NCBI GenBank assembly: GCA_009760855.2
Contig: WPIO01000113.1
Location: forward strand, 124,001 to 188,000
Direction: 5' to 3'
Source of the DNA: Cristatella mucedo
Taxonomy: Eukaryota; Bryozoa; Phylactolaemata; Cristatellidae
DNA length: 64,000 bases
Shown here: positions 10,701 to 22,700 of the stretch, in pieces
Position numbering within the stretch: the stretch's first letter is position 1
Layout of the letters: each line of letters starts with the position of its first letter
Translations under genes and position numbers: made by a program
Notes under the pieces: generated by a model
The model's database searches: none
The model's input: the letters and a program-made list of their open reading frames with translations, nothing else
Told to the model about the DNA's origin: nothing

Positions 10701-13700
10701 ATTGCAGCTTGCGTAGTAGCTGGTATTGCTGCTGCTCCCAGGGCGGCCAGGGCCATCTGTGGTTTCCCTCAGGTTCTACTGATCGCTACCCATTGCGGGC
10801 AGCCCGCTCCCCTCCCGGCACTTTCTGTTACGTTCGCCTCATTCATCTGATGCAGGATGATGGCCACCCTGTTTGTGCAGCCTCTCGACCTGGTCAAGAA
10901 CCGGATGCAGCTGAGCGGCGAGGGCGGAGCAAAGAGGCAGTATCGCAACAGCTTTCATGCCATCACCACCATCCTACGGAGTGAGGGCTTGATGGGCATC
11001 TACAACGGGTGAGCTGCTGCCACCATCGCCAGACTGGACCTCCCAAGCTCGGCAACAGCTGTGTGACCACCACTGACCCTGAGGGGGAGGGAGGGAGCAG
11101 TTTAAATAATTAGCTATCGTTAGTTCGTTCAAAGGCTGCTTGTGATAGCTGTTTTTGCTTCGCGGATTTTAGGCTGCAAAGCTCACCTCAGGTCGAAATA
11201 GGCGAGTCGGTATGATTCTCACTTTGGGCGTGGCAAGTGATGGGTTCTATTCGAGATGACAGCATGACATACTCTTTGGCTCTTTCTTCCTTCTTATTTT
11301 AGCGAAACAGCATTGCTTTGTGGCACTACAGTGCTTTAATAAATCCTGCTGTCACTAGGAACAAAATAATAATTATTATTATTGTTGTTATCTGCTTGTG
11401 CAGTAATGTCCGTTCTGTTGGCAGCTCTGGTACTTACTTTCCATCTATGCTGCCTCTTTATCTGCTTTCCTATCTATTATCTCTAATGTTCTACTGTAGC
11501 TGTGTGTATGGCTAACTCTTGCTTTATGCATGAGTGAAGGCTGTTGTCTGCTGATGATAGGGTGACAAAAGTTGTTTAGACTTTTGAGTCCACATCAGAA
11601 ACCGAGCCCATGCTTTCACACTGTATTCACACTGTACACCGCTGTATACTTACAGTACTTATTATTATTTGGTATTCAGTCTGTCGAATAGGTCATTTGC
11701 ACAACAGAAAAAGTAAGCATGGTCAAACTGTACGAGTCAAATTGCATACCCTTGGTCTGAGGACTTGAAAAGACACTAATAACTTGTCAGTTCATCGTAT
11801 TCCATGCTTTGTCTGTGAAAAATAGGTTTTATTTGCTTGTGTGCCATTATCACCAGTAAAAGTTCGTCTTTTCACGGGGAATGTCAAGAAGTACTTATAC
11901 AATTTTCCGACAATCAGATATGTGTTTAGGGTACTTTTCGAAAGACAAATATGTTAGAACAGGGGTCGAAAGTTTTGGAGACTTCCGCATGAAAGAAAAA
12001 AATGGTCATGCAAACCACGTCTATCCGGATGTATACAGAGACAAAATTTACCGATCTCTGCATTATATGCGACTTGTATCCCAACTTATCGAACCTTGGT
12101 CGATCGCTAGACATGCTAGAAGCTTGTTGAGGTGCATTCTTGTGACTTGTATGCAGCTTCGTTTCCAGGGTCGGTTGGTGCCTTGTAAATTCCATAGCTT
12201 GGCTAATACTTCACGTATTGGAATGAAATTTGAATTGCCAGTTCAACTCAGATTGTTTCAATTTAGGCAAGAAAGATTTCTGATTTCGATTGGATACATG
12301 TTGCTGTATATGTCATCAAACGTACTCGAGCTTCATTTTCCATAATCGCGGACATATAAAGCAAAATGTATCCGACCGAAATTAGAACTCTTTCTTGCCT
12401 AATTTAAATTATTTTCTATTATTCTATTTGAGATGCCCGTCCACAGCAGTGACAGCAGTTGGCTCTCTTGCTGTTGCCTCTGCCCCTGTCGTCTGCCGGC
12501 CGCGGTCTGCTTTTGCCAGGGCCAAGAGTTTGCAGGGACGGCAGGCCAGGTGCAAGCCGTAGCTCCGGGGAACGGCCTTCTCTTCGTCTCTCAGCCCTGG
12601 TCACGCCCACTAGTGTGGCTCTAACTGTGCTGGTGCTTCTGCAACCGAATGGCTGCTGTGCCAACCGAACCGTGCAATGAACGTTCGTGACCGGATGTGG
12701 AGTAGGCCGACAGCGGCCCTGCAGAAGAACCTACACTTCTGCCTCCGGTAGTCATCGTGGTTTTCTTGCTCGCCATGCATTGGCTTCATGTACCATCTAT
12801 GCCGTTCGCACAATAAATTGTTGGGGTAGTAAGCACTTGAGTGCGGTGGGTGGAACGGCTCGAGGGGCAGAGTTTGGAGGAGCCAGGGTGTGCAGGTTCG
12901 TGCCGTAGGTCCATTTGTCGCTTGCCTGCCGGGAGACCGGAAGGTGGCGCTGCTGCCGCTGTCAGACAGCCGTGCCGTCGGTCACCGCCCCTTCCTCAGC
13001 CCTGAGAGGAGAGTGTATGGCTGGGAGCTGAAGAGATGCTACGAGGAGGAGAGTCTGGAACAGTCCAGTAAAGGCAAACTGGGAGGCGAAGCGAAGGCCT
13101 CGGCGTTCACATCTTGGTCCAGATTTTTTGCTCTTCCGGCATTCCAGGTGGTACCACTTCAGCTGGCGATGAAAAAACAGCTCTGAAAATAAACAAGTGA
13201 CATCTTTAATGGCACCTGTCGTGACGGGATCTCGGCCTCAAAAATTAATTGTATTATTAAGCTGACAGCTGCTGGCAGCTGCCTTAGGACTTACTTTGGC
13301 CCCAGCTTTGACCCTTACCCGGCCCTGCCCACCTTATTTACGTTAGCAGTCAGTGTAGTTTAGCCCTGTAGGCTGTTTGGCTCTTTCGATGTACCCATCC
13401 TTTGCCGTTCGGTTGCTGGCTTCATCCACAGCAGTACCTAATGCTTCCTTTTCTTGTCTGCCCGATGCTGCTGCTGCAGCAGCAGCATCGGGGAGGGGAG
13501 GGGGCAGTGCAGCGCACTCTTGCTGAGCTGTGCCTCCTGAATGCCATACCACCTGTGGTAGGCCGTAGGCCTGATACGAATGGACTGCCGTCATTGTAGG
13601 CTGTCCGCTGGCCTCTTACGGCAAGCAACGTACACCACCACACGCCTCGGCATGTACACGATGGTGTTCGAGCAGGTCACCGAGTGAGTGCCTGCGATCG

Positions 13701-16700
13701 CATGCTACTGTGCTGCTGCTGACTCTGTGCTGCTGCCGTGCTGCTGCTACTTCCTTCAGCTGCACTGCCTGGCTATGATTAATTTTTTGTTTTTTCCTAG
13801 CTTTGTTGCTGCAGAAGGCAACTAATGACCATCCTATTTAATGGGGCATTTAGGAAAAGTACAATGCACTTCTGTCGGCCCTGTTGTGTATTTGCAGAAG
13901 ATTTCACATATTCTGACAAAAAATACTCAGCTCGTGCTATAAATAAATAATAATACTAATATTAGCTTATTTAAAAGCCTCATTTGAATAGGGCCAGAAG
14001 AGCCTCAGTGGTTATCACCAACCACCACTTGCAGACGGCAAGAAAGGATTGCCAACTGCAGGATTCGAACCCACAAACTCAGTCGATAAGAGCAAGCACT
14101 TTACCTCCTGGGCTATTACGACTCCTGGTACCATATTTCACTTATTCTGTCGAAAAAATTAGTGCTGCCTGCTCGATAAAATTCTGGGCAAATCTTCAAA
14201 TTTCGGAAATCTACTTCATCGCTCTCAAGTCAACTCAGCACGTTGTAACTTTTGGACTGGGCGATCGTAATGAGATCGTGGGCCTTTATTTCTAGTTGTT
14301 GCCGTAACTTTCAATTGCTAGAGGAGGTGATCGACGTGATTTTAGTTCAAGCGAAAAGTGTGTTGATAAAGGACACTGTGAATGCTATAAGAAGTTTATA
14401 TTTGGATTTCTTGCATCCAATGAGAAGCACACTCACAGTAGTTTCCAATCATTGATTTTACATTACCAGTTACATTATCAGTTATCAGATCAGTTACAGA
14501 AGCAATTGTGTGTATTGGTCAGCATGAAGAATTCCGTGTGTAGCAATCGCAATCACTGCCAACCTTAACATCCTTCCGTCATTGCAACAGGACCAACCTT
14601 TGACACCGTGCCATCCTTTTCTGTTGTTGAGCTGGCAGCTTTACTCAGCAGCGAGTAAAAGTGAAGTAAGGCTGTTTTAACTGCCAACATTATATACCTG
14701 AAGAAGGGCAGCTTTAGCAACTGTCACTCGTGCTTGCAGTGGGCAACGAAGGATCGCCTTCTGCAGGACTCGAACCCACGACTCACAATAGTACAGTGCA
14801 AACTGCTTACTGCTAGGCTGACTGAAGTTCGGTCACTAGTAGACTCATAAAAGACTCCTCTTTGTTTTTAATGTAGGCTCCAGATGTACGTCATGCTCTA
14901 CCGAATGAGGGTATTAAATTAGCCTGCAAGTGTCTGAATGTAAGAGTGAACTGCCAATACCAGCAAAACTTGAATGGTGTACCGTTTATTTGCCGGATGT
15001 AGGTCCCGGGCTAAACAAAAAGTCAAGGATGTATGTGGGGTGTTTCGTCATCATTCTCGTGTGGCAGCATGCGTGTGTCGCCCGAGCATATTTGTGAATG
15101 CAATGGGCTTCGACATCGGGTGTCGCTGCTGCTGCTGCTGTTGCTTGCTAGTTTAGAATTCACATTCGCGTTGTTTTTCGCATCCCAGGAGGAATGGCGG
15201 CAAGCCGCCGGGCTTCGTCGGCAAGGCGGCCATTGGACTGTTGGCTGGCTGCGTGGGAGCCTTCGTGGGCACTCCTGCCGACGTGTCTCTGATCCGTATG
15301 ACCTCTGACGGCAGGTAATCAGGCTTCGGTGGCAGAATCTGGCAGTTCCTGTAGAGCATGCTTGCTTGCCTCAGCTCATGCGAGTGCTGATATGCCATAC
15401 GCTCGATGTGACCATCGAAAAGGGCTTTCTCCACCTGACTGTCGCAAAAAAGCATGACCTGACCTGACTGTCGCAGAAAGCATGACCTGGCTTGTGACCT
15501 CTGACCCTGGTTTCGGAGCTTTTTTCTATCTCCAGAATAGGACGCGATATGACCCTTCCTTTTCTCATGTCTAGCGCCACAACATTCCTGCGTAGCTGAT
15601 TATTAAATCTTTCTTCGGTTGAGCTTTTTATCCATTCATCTGATCATTCCGGCATTTCACATCCATGTCTGGGGATATCTGTATCTGCTTTACCGATGAT
15701 GGAAAATGAACAAGCACCTTACCCCAGGTTTACCCTAGGGGTAAGGTGGCCCCCACTTCACGACTCATGTTGTAGGGTCGAGTCTTGCAGCTAGAAATTT
15801 TTTATTGCCAATGACAAGCGGGAATGATTGCCAGCCACCGGGACTCTTGCTGCGTTTTGCGTTGATACATAAATGAATGCATAAATGAGGCTGTTAAATC
15901 AGCTGACCTTTACCTTTTTTTACCATTCGAATAGCAGACCTTCTGTTCCTCTTCTGTCTGCATGCTGCTCTGACAGCAGTCAACTACCCTGACAGACATG
16001 TATGCGGTAGGCATGCAGACTCGTCATGCTGTATGTGCTCAGTTGACCAGCTATTCATTGTATTGCCCTTGATAGCTTGATCAGCCAGAATGAAAAGTAA
16101 GAACAATCTCAGTCGGGATTCAAGAGACACCACTCCAACGAAACTGCCCTTCATCATTCTACCAACGGCCTAGCCTGCTAAGCAGCAAGGATAATCTTAA
16201 AGCAAGAATAATCTTAATGATGCTACCCTGGCCCTGCTTGACCTGTCAGCTGCGTTTGACACTATTGATCAAGCTATCCTACTTGAACGATTGATAAAAA
16301 CTACTAGCTGACAAGGCACTGTTGTGGTTTAAATCATACTTGTCCCATCATGTTCAAGCCGTGTTGTGTAGGGGTAAAGTCTCATGCACCAGACCAGTCT
16401 CTTATGGGGTCATTCAACTCGGTCCTTTGTCGTTCTCCATAGTGATTCTCCGGAAAAGTGCCCTAAGCATCGGCATTTTATTCAATGCTGATAATACCTT
16501 GCTGTATTTTGTCATTTAATCCGCCGAAATGTGCTGCAGAAACCGATAGACTGAGTTTTTGCCCCTGCAGACATTCGATCCTGGATTTCGGCTAATTTTC
16601 TTAAGCTAAACGATGATAAAACCGAACTCCTACTCATATATGGACTCGGAAACTTTGCTCTTATAATTGAGGGTGCTGTAGTGTGACCGTTGCTGTGTAC

Positions 16701-19700
16701 TTGGAATTTAGGTGTCTCTCCTTCATAACTGCTAACGGGCCAGTTTGAAGGCTTCATCAAGAGTATGGCGTACACAACCACAAGCCACCAGTTTTGATCC
16801 CTGTCCGTTTGTGATTAGGGACTTTCTACCTACCACGGTGGCTTGCTTCAAATCTACCTAGGTCACTGACTCTATCTAGGCTGTACTACTCAGTTCCGTT
16901 TTTGCTGGGCTACCGAAAAAAGCCATTAAATGCGATGAAATTAATGCCGAGCTGGTTTGGTCTAGCGGTTAAGGTGCTCGCCCCGACCAAGGTCGTTGAC
17001 TGAGGTCGTGGGCTCGAGCCCCGAGGCATATGTGAAGCGCCCGAATAGAGATTAAGTTCTCTTGGGATGCTATATAAATGAATTATATTTTATTTAATTA
17101 TATATTAAGCCTCTGCAATTGGTAATGAATTTGGCTGCAAGGCCAGTAAACAAATTTCAGAGGTTCAGTGCATGCAGCACCTCAATGTCTATATTCAAGG
17201 AGGTCACCTCTTGTCACCTCGTCCCTAAGCTCCCAATCTAGGAAGACAACTAGTCCTCAATAACCTATTCCCACCGTTCTGCATCTACGATGCCTTTATC
17301 TGCTGCTGCCATGCCTAACTAACATCATACATATGTCATTAGCCTCAGCTCATGTCCCAGCACTTTTTCAAAAAGGCTGTAGTTAGGCCACTACTCAAGA
17401 AAGCAACACTAGACCAAGAGAACTTGAGCAACTTCCGCCCAGCCTCTCTTGTATCTGCTTAAGTCAGCATTCTGACTCTGCATTAGTCAGCATTCCCGAG
17501 GTCGCTATGCACTAACAGTGATCCTTACTCATTGGAGAGAATTGCTCAAAAACCTGACGAACTTTCTAGGTTTGAAGTTTTGATATGTAAATTCAACTGG
17601 TCTTCCACTACTCGGTCAATGGTCTTTGAAAGTAATGGCAGAGGGGTGCCTTGCTTTAATTCTCATGGTCTTGTGTCGACTTCATTTAATAAGTGGCCTG
17701 ACATCTGATTCTTTGAAGGATGCTGGGACTGAACCTGAGACCAAGGCAGATTTACAATGTTAGTTATGCAGGGCAGCAGTACATCTAGGCATTTCAGAAG
17801 GAGAATTCTAGATTTGAGGTCTAGAGGGCTACTAGTCGTCTCTAGGGGGTACGAGCTTCACGATCAGCAGCGGAAGCAGGCTTGAAGGTGGTCATCAAGG
17901 TAGAACAAGTAAAAGAGGTTGAAGGCTGTAAGGAGGCTGTCACCTTGGGGTCACTCGGACTCGTGACTTTTTGTCAATTAATTGACAAAAGGCTAGAAAA
18001 ACGACCGGCTAGAGCATTGCAACTGTCACTAAGTATGGTGCAGGCTGGGCTACCAAAGAAAACAACTAGGCCACTGCAGCTGACTATGAATATGGCTGCA
18101 AGGCTAGTCTTCAAGTCCCAGAGGTTTGAGCATGTGTCTCCTTTGCTAAATGAGCTAGGATGGATGCCGTTTGAGCAATGGATACAGAGGGAAGTTCTTA
18201 TGCTGACCCACAAGGCTTGCCACGGCTTGGCTCCTTTGTACCTAGCTGAACTGCTGCATCAGTTTCAGCCTGTTCGCGCCCTCAGGTCCTGTGTGGACAA
18301 TAAATTAGCTGTCCCATTCGTCCGCTTAAAGACAGTTGGCGACAGAAGCTTTAGCTCTGCAGGTCCTAGACTGTGGAACTGGCTTCCACAATTCTTACGA
18401 AACGACAACTACTCTCCTACTGCCGACTTTTTGCACGTCTTTTTCAGCGGTCCTGAACTGCTACTTCTATGCTACTCACTACCTCGACTGTTCTCTTAAC
18501 TCTGCTATGCTTCCCACTTTCTCTTTGTTGCGCGAGACGAAGTCTGTTGGCTACCGAATGCGTACCGAAAGCCGCTTAGGCTGTGAGTGCGCTATACAAA
18601 ACTCTCCTGTGTAACACCCACAAAGTCTTTATGACTTGGTGGAGTTACATACTGAGATACATGACATGATGATGAGCTTTTATTGGTGGTGATAAGCCTT
18701 TAGGGCTCTTTTGCCAATATATAAATGGGGGGCTGTTAAAACGTCTAACCAGCTTGATTAGGCTTAAGGTATGATAGATTGGTACGGCCTGCAGTAATCC
18801 TTAGTATTCCAGTCGATGGACAGTCAGTCCCGATCAATATATGCTTTTTCAAGCTTTTGCTTAGTATCCCTAGCTAGTTGAGCATCTGCAGTAAACCATA
18901 AGCTATGTTTGTGAGGTCGTATGCAGTGTTTATTCAGTGGAACAAACTCTTTCAGAACACTCTTTCCCCTCTGAAGATTTGTCAGATGTATGATTAAATA
19001 GAAATGAAGAGGAATTTTTTTTGCAAACGCTTAATATTTCAAGATTCTTCCGGTTGTACAATTTGCAGACAACGTTTGCTACCGAAGAGAAATGCTGAAT
19101 ATGGATAGAGATCCTCATGTGGTCAGGTGTGACGAAATTGTTAATTGTTGGCAGTGTAAGGTCTTGGGAGACCGTACAGTGATCGAGAGTGTGTCCTATG
19201 ATATGAGTGGGCCCATCCACGTGAGCCACGAGAGAACACTACTGTACCAGGCAGTATAATGTGGCACATTTGGAGTCAGTTAGGTTATCAAAATTAATGT
19301 TGAAATCAACCACTTCAAAGAGAGAATTTCTTTAACACAGAATCGAAGTGAGATCAGACAAAATGTGAAATAAAGGAAGAAGCTGTCCCTTGGGGATGAC
19401 AGTTGACTTGCAGCACTTGCAGTTGACGGTTGGTGTAACTCAGAACAAGAGATTCAAAGGACTGGGGGTGGCAGGACTTCATGCCATTGGCCTTGGATTA
19501 TTTAGCCTAAAGTGGGCAATATAGTGTTGCCTACTGCAGGACTGGCCCCCTCCCGTCTTTGCCCAGGAGGTAAGGTGCTTGCTCTTCACGACCCAGGTCG
19601 TCAGTTCGAGTCATTCAGTAGGCGATCCTTTATTGCCCACTGCAAGGGGTGGTGATAGCCGTTACGGCTCGTCTGCCGCTGCACAAATGAGGCAGTTAAA

Positions 19701-22700
19701 TCGGCTCATCTTTAATCTCGTGACCGAGGTGGTGAATTGCCAGCGCCTCGCGACTGGGCTAAAACCCGGTGGCTCTCTATGAGACGTGACTGCCTTTGCT
19801 TTCCCAACAGTATAATGTGAAGTGGCAGAGGGCAAGCAAACGACCAACGAGCTCGTGCACTGTGTCCAGTCCACCGAAGCACTTTCAAGAAGAGTGAAAT
19901 GATCTCCCACCTAATTCTGCTCCCCATCTCTTTTCATTTCTAACCGGCTACACGGCTTGCTGTTAAGCCTCGCTTGCTGCCACTGCTGCACACACTGTCG
20001 CGCCACTGTCCGGTGCATTCTTACTGGCTCCGTGGGGTGCCTCCGCCGCCACGGCAGCAGCAGCAGCTGCTGCTGCTGCAACCCGAAGCACGAGCGGCTG
20101 GCTGCAAACGAGGCTTCTCGGCACGAACTATTGGCTTCCCTGACTGTTCCTGCTCTCGAGAACTGTCATCTCAATCGCAGCCTTGTCACTTGTTTGTGCC
20201 GCCTGTTGCAGCCGCAGGAGCACGACCTCGCCAGTGCTTCGCGGCTTTGCATCCGTCAGCGGTCCGTCGCCTGAGCGGCGCCCGCCCGCCCCCAGTCATC
20301 CATCGCCGCTGCTCGATTTGTATGCGCCGCAGACTGCCCAAGGAGCAGCGTCGAGGGTACACGAACGTGTTCAACGCCCTCTACCGCATCACCAAGGAGG
20401 AGGGCGTGGTGACGCTGTGGCGCGGATGCATGCCCACCATGATACGCGCCATGGTCGTCAATGCCGCGCAGCTAGCCTCGTACTCGCAGTCCAAGCAGAT
20501 GCTCCTCTCTACCGGTACGCGTGAGCGCAGGCGCCCCCAGCTGCCGTTGTCCCTGCCCTTTCGCCCCTGCCGCCGCCGCCACGCTGGCCTCGAGCGCCGC
20601 TGCTGCTGCCGCTGTGCGCAGCAGTGGTGCCGGCACAGTGTCGCCGCCTCCTCCCTTGTGACTTCGTAGAACGTCTGCTTCTGCTGCCGTCATGGCAGTG
20701 CGCCGTGCACCTCGTAATGTTTTTTCCCCAGGCTACTTCAAGGATAACGTCATGTGCCACTTTGCTGCGAGCATGATCAGCGGCCTGGTCACCACTGCCG
20801 CCTCCATGCCGGTGGACATTGCCAAAACGAGGGTGCAGAACATGCGAATCATCGATGGCAAGCCCGAGTACAAAGGAGCCGGGGTAGGAGGAGCAGTTGA
20901 TGACAGACAGTCCGCTCTCATCATCCCTTCGCTTCTCACTCGCTTCGCGCTCTGCAAAGGAGCGTGGCGCGTCTGCCCATGCACGTCTGCGTAGCCGTGC
21001 TTCCGTCGGTGCTCAGTACTTCTGGCCTGCCCAATTCCTCTTTATGGTACCGTTTGCCTGTGCATGTCTGCTAGTGTGAATGCCATCCAGGTATGCTGGC
21101 GTCTACGCTGTACCGTGGGTGGCCCCTGGGTGCATGCCGAAATAGTAAACGGCCACTGTATGACGGGCGTGAGTAAAAGGTGTGCCCACTGTAAGGGACA
21201 GTGGTCCATGCAATGTGCCGGGCACACGCAGCAGCTCCTACTAGACGTACTTGTCGGTGACTTCCGGTGGCTTTGGGTCTCGGCCCTGTTATTGTCGACA
21301 GGTGCGCAGCTAAACTAGTTTGGAATAACAATAAGACCGAGTCTGCATATTTAGCCTATGCATTCGTCTGCGTCCGTGCGTGGCCAACTGTACCGAAAGC
21401 GATCGAGAAGGGGATGCCACCATGACATTCGTGCAAGTTTGCTAGAGCTAAGCCGTACACACCGATTCGAGTGGTCAGACGATCGCTAGTGCAGTAAACC
21501 CACCTGCCGTTAGCCCACCGTTCAGAAGGCAGCGTAAGTGCATTCCTGTCAGGCGTGCGTTTTTTTTATCAGGAGTGGAATTACAAGACGAGTAGCCATT
21601 GCATTCTCTGTCTTTGACATGCAGCCGAAAGTGAGGTGCAATTTTTGCACTGTGTGCATTTTTAGCATCACGTGTGCCACACACGACGCATGTGGAGCAA
21701 AGCACGGAAGCCTTTTCTCGTGCAGCAGGCTGGTGAACATGTATCCTCCCTCATATTAGGACGGAGCGAGGTGGGCTTCTAATTGGAGCATCGTAGTTGT
21801 TTGCGCCTCGAGTGTCGGCTTTCCATCAATGGGAATGCGCCTGCAGGAATCCTATCTGTCGCTCGTAGAATCGCCGCCGGTCGCTTACTCCATTGCTCAG
21901 TGCTCTTGCCGGAAAGGAGTTCCTCAGCTGCGAAGCGCCTAGGCAGCAGTGGCCAGGCGGCAGCCGGGAATTTGGGCAGGCGACAGAACCAGTCGGTGCC
22001 TCAGACCCGTGTCAGCTCGGCCGGTCCGAAGCATTATCGGGGGGGGGGGGGGACTTCCCCACCGACCTACATGCAGGCCTGTTGAGCTTCTGCACTGCAC
22101 ATTAAAGGGTAGTCCGACATAAGCACGGGTGCCGGCCCTGGAGACGGGGACAGGGAGTTTTATGGTCGCTTAGTCACAGCACTCCAAGGCAAATGCTAAA
22201 TAATTTTTAGGCAGGCTTGCAAAAGCTGCTTCACAAGAAAAACGTTCCCACATCCGAAATGATCTTATGTTGGGCAGGCTGTACCGGTGGAGTTGGCCCA
22301 GAGCCCGGTGGTGCTGCAAAGCATTAATGGCAGACGTTGGGGTTGGGGGAATCGGTGTGCCATACTCTGTCCTGCACTTTCTTGAAACAGAGAACAATGC
22401 AAACATCCTGTGTCAATCACTTCCCTGCGGTTAAAAGATATAATTCTTTTATATAGCTCCATAAGAAAACCTTATCTCCATGAAAACCTAATCTCTATCC
22501 AGGTAAGGCCCATGGAATAGGATATCACTTTTATGCTGACGATACTCAGCTGTATTTGTCATTTAAACCGTCGGAATCTGCTTCGGCAACTGAGAAACTG
22601 AATGCTTGCCTTGCCTTGCCGATATTCGATCCTGGATGTCGGAAAACTTCCTGAAATTAAATGACGATAAAACCGAACTGCTGCTCATAGGACACCCTAA

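Noticed and set aside
11881-12345. 154-aa protein-coding gene
   Set aside because: The homologous copy at 62.8 kb breaks the frame with stops and indels and no family is recognised, so it is kept as a repeat.
20897-21331. Short frames in SLC25A11 intron 6 that look open on both strands
   Set aside because: They follow a clear GTAGGA donor, and exon 7 joins in phase directly.
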